A stretch of 64,000 nucleotides of DNA, from NCBI GenBank assembly GCA_937930535.1, contig CALGKJ010000039.1, forward strand, positions 1 through 64,000, given 5' to 3'. The DNA is from an uncultured Clostridia bacterium. GTDB lineage: Bacteria; Bacillota; Clostridia; Lutisporales; Lutisporaceae. The translations under genes and the position numbers were made by a program. The notes below the pieces were generated by a model, which searched no databases, had not been told where the DNA came from, and was given only the letters and a program-made list of their open reading frames with translations. Below, in pieces: positions 16,598-26,177 of this stretch. Position 1 is the stretch's first letter. The number at the start of each line of letters is the position of its first letter.

Positions 16598-17617
16598 CTA
16601 ATTCACAACCACATACCCCATCAAAGCCTTTTCAATAAGATTTGAGCTATACAGCTTATAAATGCCTTTTAAAATCTCATCATCAGTATATCTGCTTGCC
16701 TTATCCTCCGACCACTGCTTAAAATACTTTAATATTTCTTCTTGCGTCAGTATTTTTTGTTCATCAACCAGATACACAATAGTAGCCAAGCATTCCAGCT
16801 CATGGTTTGTTTTAATAGCATTTACATAGCTTGATGCTTTTTCTATAGCCGGAAGCAGTTGTGCTAGTTTGGTTTCTACACTTCCGCTTACTATCTTGTT
16901 GTACAAAATTTTATATGCTTCCTCGGTATTTTGTACGTTATGGTACTTCTGAAATTCCTTAATGCTTTTGCAGACTATGGCTATGGAATTGTCATAAGGT
17001 CCATACTTATGTCTTTTGAAATTAAAGTAGCTTTGAGTTGAAAATATGTTTACAAAATAGGCTGTTTTTTGCAGTCTCAAGGAGTCAAACTTATCTAACC
17101 GTTTCTTTATTTCCATAAGAATGAGTGCCGACATACTTAGCTTTGGCTCTGCCGATGGTTGTGAAACATAATTTTTAGACGGCTCATAAATATATATCTG
17201 TATATCATCATTCAATACCGAAAGCTTCTGCTCAATTAAAGCTTTTACTTCAGCCCATATAAGACCGCCATTTCCGCTTCCTAGGGGCGGAATGGCAATG
17301 GATTTGATATTCAGCTTGTTAATCAGCATAATTAAATCATCAAGTCCATGTTCAATGTATTCAATTTTGGAGTTTGCTCTCCATTTATCCTTTGTGGGAA
17401 AGTTTATTATGAGTTTTCCTTTTTCTTCAAAGTAATGGAGCTTTCCAATCTTGACGTTGCCTTTTTTGCATTCTTTTACATAGTCTATATTGTTTTCGGA
17501 ATATTGAAGTTTGAATTGGTACGCTATGCCTTTACCCATATATCCTTCGCAGTTTACAGTATTGACTAATGCTTCTGCTGATGATTTTAGTAAATCGCCT
17601 GTTGTATATTGAATCAT
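16598..17617 (-). CDS. darG: DarG-like DNA ADP-ribosyl glycohydrolase antitoxin, orphan
   Basis: 339 residues from ATG 17617 (GAGGG upstream). The N-terminal macro domain (1-155) has the DarG signatures ALVNTVNCEGYMGKGIAYQF, IINFPTKDKWR and IAIPPLGSGNGGLIWAEV. These proteins remove ADP-ribose from thymidine in DNA and neutralise DarT. The C-terminal domain (about 170-339) has LRLQKTAYFVN and KYGPYDNSI, as in full-length DarG. The toxin gene darT normally lies immediately upstream, but the 290 nt upstream contain no ORF and the next gene is an RCC1 protein. It may be an anti-toxin or anti-defence orphan, or the toxin has been lost. Confidence 0.85.
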   Translation of the reverse strand: MIQYTTGDLLKSSAEALVNTVNCEGYMGKGIAYQFKLQYSENNIDYVKECKKGNVKIGKLHYFEEKGKLIINFPTKDKWRANSKIEYIEHGLDDLIMLINKLNIKSIAIPPLGSGNGGLIWAEVKALIEQKLSVLNDDIQIYIYEPSKNYVSQPSAEPKLSMSALILMEIKKRLDKFDSLRLQKTAYFVNIFSTQSYFNFKRHKYGPYDNSIAIVCKSIKEFQKYHNVQNTEEAYKILYNKIVSGSVETKLAQLLPAIEKASSYVNAIKTNHELECLATIVYLVDEQKILTQEEILKYFKQWSEDKASRYTDDEILKGIYKLYSSNLIEKALMGYVVVN

Positions 17618-17910
17618 ATTTTCCCTCGCTAAAAAAGTATTCACATCTGCTGTAACCCATATAAACCCAGAAAACTGAGGCATTAAATCGCTTAACTTAA
17701 CACCTCAGTTCTTAATTGTAATTTCAGTCATTTTCAAAATATAAAATTTTAATTTTTAGGTTGTAATAACGTAATATCACTTATCCTTTAAGTTGTTGTA
17801 GAGCTTTTTAACTTCAATAAAGACTATCTCATATATATGATAGAGCACAAAAACTTACAAAAAACTGAAGTTTACCATGGTGGTAACGCTTTATGTTTAA
17901 CCTATTATTT

Positions 17911-20139
17911 TTACTTTAGTATTAAATTTCCGAAACTATCCCAAAGCTTTCTCATCTGTATTCCATCCCATTGGTTAACAGATCCATCATCATTAATTAC
18001 AATTATGAATCCATTTAATCCAGTAAGCCTTGTACTCAAAGGATACGACCAGTTCTTAACAGTTTTTGTTGTTGTATATACTTTCCCATCTGGCCCGACA
18101 TATGCACCTGTAACTATTTGATTGCTTAACTCTATAGGATCAAATAGAAAATGGGAAATATATCCCCCTATACTTATATTTACTGCCTTATTAAATTCTT
18201 TTATTTCCACTGGAGCGGCTATCTTAGAGGAGTAATCTCCAATCTTACAATCACTTCCTCCACCCCAAGCCCATACCGAACCATTACTTTTTAGTGCAAA
18301 GGAAAAAAAACTACCAAGTGCCAAATCCTCAACCTGTGTAAGCTCAGTTAATCTAATTGCTCTTGTTATTATTCTGGCTCCAGACTTCTCCAATTGGTAA
18401 TATATGTTATGACCCCAGCCCCATATAGTACCATCATCTTTTATTGCTATAGAGTGATAATAACCCGTACGTATAAACTTTACATCTTCTAAACCTGCTA
18501 CCTGAGTAGGTTTGGTTTTGCTGTCTGTAGTACCATCCCCAAGTTGACCACTTTTATTATATCCCCATGCCCACACTGTTCCGTCATTTTTCAAAGCTAA
18601 TGTAAAGAACACACCAGCTTCTACATCTTTCACATCACTCAACTCTTCAACTTGTATAGGAGTGGTACTATACATATTTGTTCCATTACCTAGCTGTCCA
18701 GCAAAGTTTTCACCCCAAGTCCAGACCGTTCCATCCTCTTTTAATGCCACAGTATGAGCTTTTCCGACAGCTATTTTTTTTACTTTATCCAGCCCAATAA
18801 CCTGTACTGGTGTTTTCTTACTTATTGAGGTACCATCACCTAACTGACCAATTTTATTATCTCCCCATGTCCACACAGTTCCATTATTCTTAAGAGCAAC
18901 AGTATAAAATTCACCACATGCTACCATCTTAATATCGCTTAAACTCTTTACTCTTACAGGTATACTTTGCTCACTAAAGCTTACAATGCCATTTCCTAAC
19001 TGTCCATTATGGTCTTTACCCCAAGTCCATAATGTGCCATCATCCTTAATCGCAGCCGAATGGTCTGATCCTGAACTTATAAAAACTACTTTTTCGATTC
19101 TCGGATCTGATAAAAACACTATTTCAATTCCAAAGTCCTGTAACTTATTAAATTTAACTTTTGTCTGCCCAAACCTATAATACTTATCAAAGTTTATAAT
19201 TTTTCCATTCCTTAATATATCATCTGTATAACTCCATATAGCTTTTGCATCTAAAAGGCTTTTTGAATAATATCTCATTATTTCAGCAGCTACATTCATT
19301 ATGGCAATAATATGCTTTGATTGATATTGTTCTTGACTAATACCCCAGCTTCTAATAGAAATGGACGGATATCCTTTAGTCCTTTGTATGCAAACTAAGG
19401 ATTCTGCGTTAGATCCATCTTCTTTTCCTAAAGTATAATCACCATAATCGGTAAAGCTTGTACCTGTTCCTTTACATATTGTCTCATTGAACTGGTCTAT
19501 ATCATTAATCAATGAACTGCTTATAGGTCTTGAGCCTACATTTGAATACTTATTAAAACCTACAAAAACATCTTCAACATTAATTATACCCTTTTTACCA
19601 ATAAGCTTATATTCAGGAGCATTTTGATTTGATGAGTCTAATATTACTATATCTTCATCTGGAAGTGTAAGCGATGAAACCTTGTTTATTGCATCCCAGC
19701 TAATATCTCCAAAAGTTTTTAAATCTCTAAAATATATTACTGTATTTCCATTTACACTAAATGAAGCAATGAGCATATCATTTACATAAGTTTTAATATC
19801 TGTTTGTAGAACATCTCCTAAAACTTCACCTATTCTTTTACTAGACTTAGGAAGTCTGTTTAATGGCTTTATTTTTGCACTCAAATTTCTGCTTATTCTA
19901 GTTTCTCTTTTTTCTGTGTCCCATATTACATCAAAGCCATAGTTTTTTAAATCCTTAGTATATATAACTATGCTATTATCAATATTATATGAAGGTATCA
20001 CGTTGCCATTAATTTTCGCTACTATATCTGTTGCAAGCATTTTCCCGATTTGTGTACCAATAATAGTATCAGCTTTTACAGTAGTAGATAAAATCATTGA
20101 TAATATAATCATAAAAGTGAGCAAATGTTTATTTTTCAT
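17911..20139 (-). CDS. Secreted RCC1-repeat protein with copper-amine-oxidase-N-like domains
   Basis: 742 residues with signal peptide (MKNKHLLTFMIILSMILSTTVKA). Residues 25-160 hold two stalk-type domains (VAKINGNVIPSYNIDNSIVIYTKDL and a second NGNTVIYFRDL), common in clostridial surface proteins. The middle region is without recognised family. Residues about 350-680 contain six RCC1-type blades built on the motif HTVALKEDGTVWTWG..GQLGDGT. These form a beta propeller, likely for extracellular binding. The ATG at 20139 follows AAAGGAATC. Codon use matches its neighbours. The role is unknown. Confidence 0.85.
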   Translation of the reverse strand: MKNKHLLTFMIILSMILSTTVKADTIIGTQIGKMLATDIVAKINGNVIPSYNIDNSIVIYTKDLKNYGFDVIWDTEKRETRISRNLSAKIKPLNRLPKSSKRIGEVLGDVLQTDIKTYVNDMLIASFSVNGNTVIYFRDLKTFGDISWDAINKVSSLTLPDEDIVILDSSNQNAPEYKLIGKKGIINVEDVFVGFNKYSNVGSRPISSSLINDIDQFNETICKGTGTSFTDYGDYTLGKEDGSNAESLVCIQRTKGYPSISIRSWGISQEQYQSKHIIAIMNVAAEIMRYYSKSLLDAKAIWSYTDDILRNGKIINFDKYYRFGQTKVKFNKLQDFGIEIVFLSDPRIEKVVFISSGSDHSAAIKDDGTLWTWGKDHNGQLGNGIVSFSEQSIPVRVKSLSDIKMVACGEFYTVALKNNGTVWTWGDNKIGQLGDGTSISKKTPVQVIGLDKVKKIAVGKAHTVALKEDGTVWTWGENFAGQLGNGTNMYSTTPIQVEELSDVKDVEAGVFFTLALKNDGTVWAWGYNKSGQLGDGTTDSKTKPTQVAGLEDVKFIRTGYYHSIAIKDDGTIWGWGHNIYYQLEKSGARIITRAIRLTELTQVEDLALGSFFSFALKSNGSVWAWGGGSDCKIGDYSSKIAAPVEIKEFNKAVNISIGGYISHFLFDPIELSNQIVTGAYVGPDGKVYTTTKTVKNWSYPLSTRLTGLNGFIIVINDDGSVNQWDGIQMRKLWDSFGNLILK

Positions 20140-20265
20140 ATATTAGATTCCTTTCTTAAATGGTATATGAATACTTCTATCAATAGTTTTCCATGTATTT
20201 TAAGAATATGATACTACCTGTATGCCTGTGCTGTCAAATAGTCTTATTATATTTGAATCGTATTG

Positions 20266-20440
20266 GCTCAGGCGGACAGTATAACCGAGTAATTTCTCCT
20301 AATTTCTTGCTCCAGTGGCAAAATGCCACCTAAGGCACTATGCCTTCCTCTGGTTATGTAATAGCTAAACCAACCATTCTCTTATACGTAACTCCACTTC
20401 TTTAAGTGTTGAAAAATGTCGTTTATTTAAAGTTCTACTT
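20266..20440 (-). pseudogene. Transposase C-terminal remnant (IS3/IS481-like)
   Basis: On the minus strand two frames joined by a stop and shift read STLKEVELRIREWLV then YYITRGRHSALGGILPLEQE. This matches the C-terminal pattern of DDE transposases (F.TLK.EE ... W...YN..R.HSALGG..P). Only this tail remains. The rest of the 20140-20459 gap holds nothing else recognisable. Confidence 0.6.
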
Positions 20441-20459
20441 TAAGTATCTGAAAAATTTA

Positions 20460-20906
20460 TTACTTTGCCCGTGTATCACATTTTCTTAGTAAATCGTAAA
20501 CCATTAAATATAAAACAAAGAAGAACAAAATTATTGCAAGAGCAAAACCAAACTTAACATTAGTTGAATTTGGATGAAAAACTACAGTATATAATGAAAT
20601 AAATAAAATACAAATAAGTGGTAAAAACTTAATAACTTTAGTGCGACATCCTGGTTTTCGTTTAAGTAGAAAGTCTACGCAAAATGCAGTTATAAGAGGA
20701 ATAGGAACAGTAATTACTAAGTGAAGAAACTTCAGACTCTCATCTTTTGTTGCCCATGGAAAAATATCATAATCATCTGAATAAACGTATAGAGTGAATA
20801 CTATAGCTGAAAGAATAAATAGATAGAATAATAACTTTATAAATTGTACTACTAAGTAATTTTTCAAACTGTGCCACTTCCTTTGTTTTAATTTATTAAC
20901 TAGCAT
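20460..20906 (-). CDS. Small integral membrane protein, unknown
   Basis: 148 residues with four predicted transmembrane stretches (about 22-42, 62-82, 93-108 and 117-137) and short basic loops. No motif is recognised. The ATG at 20906 lacks a convincing ribosome site; a TTG further in (LKNYLVV) after AAAGGAAG is an alternative start. It is flanked by a transposase remnant, so it may be acquired. Confidence 0.5.
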   Translation of the reverse strand: MLVNKLKQRKWHSLKNYLVVQFIKLLFYLFILSAIVFTLYVYSDDYDIFPWATKDESLKFLHLVITVPIPLITAFCVDFLLKRKPGCRTKVIKFLPLICILFISLYTVVFHPNSTNVKFGFALAIILFFFVLYLMVYDLLRKCDTRAK

Positions 20907-21297
20907 TATATAACTTGACTAAAAACCCTCTGTATCAGGCCAATAATACCCATTCCTGCAGCATATGGCTCCATACTATTGCATTACCAATACAAGTTCA
21001 TATATGAACCTAATTTAGCATCATATACGAATTATTTAATAATACTGACGAGCATATATCGCAATACTTTGCAGTTATAAGATGCCCATAATAAATTATA
21101 GCATATTTCACATAAATCTGTTTATAGATATTTACTTTAAATACTTGTTACATATTTTGTTCAACTAACACCTCACCTTCCAATACATCAAAGCTCAACA
21201 ACTCATATATCAGCGCAAACCTGCAATTGCCAAAACCTATATTACACCTCACATAAACCATTTCCAATATATAAATCCCTACTCAATCCTCATTATA
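20907..21297. other. Intergenic region without recognisable gene
   Basis: About 390 nt of AT-rich sequence between the membrane protein and the amylase terminator. No ORF with a ribosome site, no repeat and no RNA motif recognised. Confidence 0.6.
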
Positions 21298-21336
21298 AAA
21301 ATAATTCCCTCGAATCCGAGGGAATTATTTTTATAC
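21298..21336. terminator. Terminator downstream of the amylase gene
   Basis: Stem AATAATTCCCTCG/CGAGGGAATTATT with tetraloop AATC and T-runs on both sides, so it can act bidirectionally. Confidence 0.85.
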
Positions 21337-21375
21337 CATAGTTTCCTCCCTATCATCCATAGGTAAGGATACTTC

Positions 21376-24357
21376 CTACTTCAAATAACTACCATTCACC
21401 CCAATCTTCCCCGGTGCAGGATTGCCAGCCAAGCTCAGCACATATATACGCATGTTGCCCTTGCCTGAGCAGCTTGCTGTTAGTGTTCCGTTGGTTACTG
21501 TTTTGGTGTCGCCGGTTACTGCATCTACGTATGTTCCGTTTGGTATATTGTTGAAGGTTGCGTTTCCTGAGATTGTAACCAGTGCAAAGCTGTCAATGTT
21601 ATTTGCTGTGTCGGTGAATCTTCTCTTGAATGCCATTCCGCCTTGTATATTATCTAGGGAGTACTGTCCTTTTTGCAGTGCTGGGATTTTATGTCTTATA
21701 AGGTTCAGTCTTCTTATATGCTGTGCTAGTGGGTGGTTCAGGGTGTTTGCCATTTCGCCTGTGGCATTGGTGTATACTCCGAAGTCCTGTACGTTTACGT
21801 TTCCTGTGATATGGTCTCCAAAATATGCTCTGCCTGTGGTGCTTAGGGGTGCATTTGGACCTACGTCTATTGGTGCGCCCTTTTTGAATTCTATTTCTGA
21901 GCCATAGTATATACATGGTATTCCTCTAAAGGAGTACATAAGACTCAGGTTTTCCGCCCATGTGCTTTGATCCATTGCGAATCTTTGATTTTCGGGTGCG
22001 CCGTCTGGTGCATAGTCATGGGAGTCTACGTATGTTACATTCCAGGTGGCATCGCTGTAGTATTTGTCTCCGTAGTTCATGGCAAAGGCTTCTGCCGCTG
22101 TCTTGAATGCCCAGTGCATTGGAAAGTCTATAACGTTTAATGGTGATCTTTTGCTATAGTCCAGTTGACGATAGTTATTGCCGGATAGATAGTGGTTGCT
22201 GGATTCCGACTGTCCTGCTGTTGTTGAGTTGTCTGCCCAGTTTTGCTCTACGGATGCTTTGTTTGCGGCATAGGTAAACTGTGTGTCGCCGGGGTATGCT
22301 TTTGATTCTTTCCATGTGTAGAAGGGGGCGGATATTGCTGGTATGCCTGAGTTCCAGACATTTCTGTATCTTGAGCATACCTCTCCGAACAAGAAGAAGT
22401 CTGAGCCGCCTTTTTGCATAAATGCAGGTACGAAATATCTATTAAATACATATCGGCTGATATGCTTTACAGTGTCTATACGGAAGCCGTCTACGCCCAT
22501 ATCAATGTACTTGTTGTATGCATCTATAAGATAATTTATTACGGCTGGTTCCTCTGTATTAAGGTCTACGCAGTCTCCTGCGATCTGACCTGTTTGTACG
22601 GTGTAGCTTTCCCAGCTTAGGGATTTTTCAGTGTGATATATGTTATTATTGGTGGTTTCTGTTTTCATAAGTCCGATTCTAGCTCCATACTGAGCTGCCG
22701 GAGTCATGGTGTCGTAATTTGATGGAAGCTTGTCTGTTATTTTTATCAGGTTGTTAACGGTGTCTGGCTTTGTGGGGTCTTTTTTAAACATTGGGAATAT
22801 GTTTTCTTCGCCGAAGTTTGATGTATGATTTAATACTATATCTTGTATAACCTTAAGTCCCTTTGCATGTGCGGCATTTATCAAGTCCTGATATGTTGCA
22901 CCGGGGGACTCGTATCTTGGGTCAACTTCTTTGAAATTGATGGCGTGATATCCGTGATAGTCATAGCCGCTGGCGTTTTTGACCACTGGTGTAATCCATA
23001 TGGCGGTAAAGCCTAGTGCCTTGATGTAGTCCAGCTTTTCTATTAGTCCTTTAAAGTCTCCCCTCCATGCAGGGTCGCTGGCAGGGTTTCCAGCTTGGGC
23101 ATCATCCCAGCAGTGTACGTTGTTACTCGGGTCTCCGTCATAGAATCGGGTTGTCATTACAAAGTATATGGTTTCTTCTCTGAAATCTTTTTTGTTAGTT
23201 CCGCTGTTTGGGTCTATAGTGTATTGAAAGGATGCTGTTTGTCCTGTTTCGTTCAGCTTGTTTATACCAAATGCTTTTATTGTTTTTGAGGAGGATATAT
23301 TGATTGGTGTGCTGTATAGGGTGGAAGCTGTTGTGGGGGTTGTCCCGTCTGTTGTGTAGTAAATCCTGTCGTCACTGTTGCTGCCGCTTAGTACTACGCT
23401 TATACTGCTGGCAAATGTCCCCGAGGCTGGGGATGCTGTGATAACTGGAATCTGTGGTCTTTCAGGGTTGCTGCTGTGCCATGTGCCATTATAGTACCAT
23501 GCTTCGGGCTGGTTTACAAACAAATCTGCTGTCTGCTTGCCGTTGCTGTCATTAAATACTATGGAGGTGCTTGATGCTCCTGCAATAGTATAAGCATACC
23601 AGTTGTTTCCTTCCTGAGTCATCAGCTTTCCGGGCCATGAGCCGCTTGTTGGCACACTGCTTGGAGTAAGATTCCAGTAGTGTATTCTTACGTTGGTATT
23701 CCAGTCGGAAGGCTTTTTAAGGTGTACTGTCAAGCCCGCAGGTGCTATATTGTCTACGGTAATGCTTACTGCACTTGATACTCCAATATTATTGGCGGCA
23801 TCATAGGCTTTTGCTGTCAGATTATATGCACCATTGGCTGTACTGCTTGAGTTCCACGATATGGAGTAGGGGGATGTGGTGTCCTCTCCTATTTTTTCGC
23901 TGCCTTTATAAAATTCTACCTTGGTTACACCTACATTGTCTGTTGCATTGGCAGTGATATTTATTGTACCTGTTATGGTGGTATTATTGGCAGGTGATGT
24001 TAGGCTTACTGTAGGGGCAATGCCTTGTACTACTGTGTGCCAATCCTTTCCGCCGTTGTTGTCCCAATAGTCTGATGGTGATGTAATATGGTAGCAGTAG
24101 TCAATGGTAGTGCCCTCTGCTACATTGACTACCGCTTCAAAGACTCCTCCGCCCTTGGCTGTCATCTGGGTATCCTTGACGCTCTGCCAGCCGTTTATAC
24201 CCCAGTGAAGTATGACAGATGCTGCACTGGCATTTGTATATGTTATTTTGTGGTCTATGCCTGCCGCATATACTATGGTTGTTTGTACACTCATACTGAG
24301 GATTAAGGCTAGAACTAGAACAAGGGGCAATACTCTACGTGCAAGTTCTTTTTTCAT
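21376..24357 (-). CDS. Secreted multidomain GH13 alpha-amylase
   Basis: 993 residues. Order: signal peptide (1-31), CBM25-like starch-binding module (about 35-110), Ig-like bacterial domain (115-205, SLTSPANNTTITGTINITAN), CBM26-like module (207-300), a chitobiase-C-like beta domain (302-385, RIYYTTDGTTPT), then the GH13 catalytic barrel (about 395-900). Catalytic residues lie in GFRIDTVKH (nucleophile Asp near 627), FLFGEV (acid/base Glu near 657) and YVDSHDY (third Asp near 778, with Ser where most have Asn). It hydrolyses alpha-1,4-glucans outside the cell. The ATG follows AAAGGAGG. It is monocistronic, with a terminator downstream. Confidence 0.95.
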   Translation of the reverse strand: MKKELARRVLPLVLVLALILSMSVQTTIVYAAGIDHKITYTNASAASVILHWGINGWQSVKDTQMTAKGGGVFEAVVNVAEGTTIDYCYHITSPSDYWDNNGGKDWHTVVQGIAPTVSLTSPANNTTITGTINITANATDNVGVTKVEFYKGSEKIGEDTTSPYSISWNSSSTANGAYNLTAKAYDAANNIGVSSAVSITVDNIAPAGLTVHLKKPSDWNTNVRIHYWNLTPSSVPTSGSWPGKLMTQEGNNWYAYTIAGASSTSIVFNDSNGKQTADLFVNQPEAWYYNGTWHSSNPERPQIPVITASPASGTFASSISVVLSGSNSDDRIYYTTDGTTPTTASTLYSTPINISSSKTIKAFGINKLNETGQTASFQYTIDPNSGTNKKDFREETIYFVMTTRFYDGDPSNNVHCWDDAQAGNPASDPAWRGDFKGLIEKLDYIKALGFTAIWITPVVKNASGYDYHGYHAINFKEVDPRYESPGATYQDLINAAHAKGLKVIQDIVLNHTSNFGEENIFPMFKKDPTKPDTVNNLIKITDKLPSNYDTMTPAAQYGARIGLMKTETTNNNIYHTEKSLSWESYTVQTGQIAGDCVDLNTEEPAVINYLIDAYNKYIDMGVDGFRIDTVKHISRYVFNRYFVPAFMQKGGSDFFLFGEVCSRYRNVWNSGIPAISAPFYTWKESKAYPGDTQFTYAANKASVEQNWADNSTTAGQSESSNHYLSGNNYRQLDYSKRSPLNVIDFPMHWAFKTAAEAFAMNYGDKYYSDATWNVTYVDSHDYAPDGAPENQRFAMDQSTWAENLSLMYSFRGIPCIYYGSEIEFKKGAPIDVGPNAPLSTTGRAYFGDHITGNVNVQDFGVYTNATGEMANTLNHPLAQHIRRLNLIRHKIPALQKGQYSLDNIQGGMAFKRRFTDTANNIDSFALVTISGNATFNNIPNGTYVDAVTGDTKTVTNGTLTASCSGKGNMRIYVLSLAGNPAPGKIGVNGSYLK

Positions 24358-24584
24358 AAAAAATAGACCTCCTTTAATACTTATTTAGGATTTTCTCATA
24401 CATACTGCATGTCCAATATGGACATTGTATACAGATCCACCTCCCTTTATGGTATTGGCATATCAGTGTTGGAACCACATTATGATATATAGTTATGCCT
24501 TTTTCCATATAGTGTATTATTCAACAAGTATTGTTGCTTTCCTCTAAATATGTTGCAATTTTCAAATTTCAGGGTAAAGTAAAA

Positions 24585-24603
24585 GCTCTCACCTAGTGAG
24601 AGC
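24585..24603 (-). terminator. Terminator of the DUF234 ATPase gene
   Basis: Stem GCTCTCAC/GTGAGAGC with a 3-nt loop, followed on the minus strand by TTTTACTTT. Confidence 0.7.
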
Positions 24604-24617
24604 CATAAAGGGTTTTA

Positions 24618-26042
24618 TTAATTTTTTGACGGCATATGAATTATTTGAGGTTCATGTCCAGAATAATCTACAAGTATTACCTCGCTGCTATTTGAAGCAT
24701 ATCTTATTAGGTCTTCCGTGAATCCAGATTTTGAAAAAAGTATATAGTATGAGCTGTTAACTGGAACTCCTATATTACAGCTTTTTGTCTTTAGTTGTTC
24801 CAATATCTTCATGCCTATTTTTTCGTTTCTCCATTTACATTCGCCAAACAGAAAGTTGTTTTTAATGTCAAAGGCTGTTATATCTATTTCTTTATCTTTA
24901 TCCCACCATCTTCCTATTTTTATAGGGCGGATAGGTATGATTTTGTCTTTTCCAAGCTCTCTTACCTTATCAATAGCTATTTTCTCAAATTCATTGGAAA
25001 CAAACATTGGAAGCCGTTCCAATATGACATCTTCAAGGATAATATCCACACTGCCTTCTAATAGTTCTGACATGTATGGATAAACATATGCATAATAGAA
25101 TTTGAAATAGCTGTTGTCAATTTTATAGATACCTGATCGTGTTTTTCCTTGCTCCTTTATTTTAATTGTTGCTGGATATTCCTTTTTTACAATTCCAAGA
25201 TCTATTAAATTGTTAATATAGAAAGGCAGTTTAGTTTTTTCAATTCCTGTTTTTTGATATATCTCATTTATTTTTGTATCGCCAAGGGCAATAGATTCTA
25301 TAATTGCATTATATTGATTTACTTCTCTAAGCTCCTGCTTTAGCAGAAATTCAACTTCATTGAACAAAACTGAATTATTGCTTAAAATGTTTTTTCTTAG
25401 ATTATCTTCAAAGGAAGCATTTGGATTAATCATACTTAGATAATAAGGTACACCGCTGAAAACACTATAGTAATTCAGATGGTCTTCAAGGCTGCCTTTT
25501 CCCATAAATCCTCGTGCTGATTCAAAGTCCAGCTCTCTCATCTTTAACATTCCTGTGGTTCTGCCATAAAGAGGATTTTTTTCGCTTAATATTTTCTTCT
25601 CCATAAAGCTCATAGATGAACCGCATATTATGATCATTATATTTTGATTGTAAAAATGATTATCCCAACATTTTTGCAAAATTGACGGAATACTATTATT
25701 TCCTTGAACCATATAAGGAAACTCATCCATAACCAAAATCAGCTTTTCGTCTTTATTTATGTGATTTGATATAAATCTAAATAGTGCTTCCCAATCTGAG
25801 AACCTATCATTATATATTTCGTTTTTATAATACTGGCTTACTATACTAGACATCTTCGCAAGCTGTACGCTGTCTGTAATTTGTACTGCTGAGTAAAATA
25901 TATGTGATTTATTTTTTATAAACTCCCTTATAAGTGCAGTCTTTCCTATTCTTCGTCTTCCATATAATACAATAAATTCAGCTTTGCTGCTTGTATATTT
26001 TTCTTCAAGAAATTTTAACTCTTCTTTTCTTCCTATAAACAT
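24618..26042 (-). CDS. AAA ATPase with DUF234 nuclease-like C-terminus
   Basis: 474 residues of the archaeal-ATPase/DUF234 class. FIGRKEELKFLEEKY starts the protein. Walker A is YGRRRIGKTALI (near 29) and Walker B-like is KLILVMDEFPYM (near 100). A winged-helix region follows, then a C-terminal segment KEIDITAFD...FGECKW that fits a PD-(D/E)XK nuclease core. Such proteins are widespread in mobile and defence contexts. The ATG at 26042 has GAGGTG. It lies 135 nt downstream of the SIR2-STAND gene with a strong hairpin between, so it is probably a separate transcript of the same accessory island. Confidence 0.85.
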   Translation of the reverse strand: MFIGRKEELKFLEEKYTSSKAEFIVLYGRRRIGKTALIREFIKNKSHIFYSAVQITDSVQLAKMSSIVSQYYKNEIYNDRFSDWEALFRFISNHINKDEKLILVMDEFPYMVQGNNSIPSILQKCWDNHFYNQNIMIIICGSSMSFMEKKILSEKNPLYGRTTGMLKMRELDFESARGFMGKGSLEDHLNYYSVFSGVPYYLSMINPNASFEDNLRKNILSNNSVLFNEVEFLLKQELREVNQYNAIIESIALGDTKINEIYQKTGIEKTKLPFYINNLIDLGIVKKEYPATIKIKEQGKTRSGIYKIDNSYFKFYYAYVYPYMSELLEGSVDIILEDVILERLPMFVSNEFEKIAIDKVRELGKDKIIPIRPIKIGRWWDKDKEIDITAFDIKNNFLFGECKWRNEKIGMKILEQLKTKSCNIGVPVNSSYYILFSKSGFTEDLIRYASNSSEVILVDYSGHEPQIIHMPSKN

Positions 26043-26076
26043 AATTTCACCTCAACTTGATAATACTATTTATATG

Positions 26077-26128
26077 TTTTATAGTCAAGACTATTATAGT
26101 CATAACTATAATAGTCTTGACTATAAAA
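26077..26128. terminator. Perfect 24-bp inverted repeat
   Basis: The arms 26077-26100 and 26105-26128 are perfectly complementary around a CATA loop and are flanked by T and A runs. It most simply terminates the SIR2-STAND gene. The length and perfection are unusual, and it could also act as an operator for the following ATPase gene. Confidence 0.65.
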
Positions 26129-26177
26129 ATAAAAATACCACGAACTTATATAAATAAATCCATGGTACTTCGTATAT

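Noticed and set aside
17618-17910. Small or hidden darT gene upstream of darG
   Set aside because: The 290-nt stretch has no open frame with DarT motifs on either strand.
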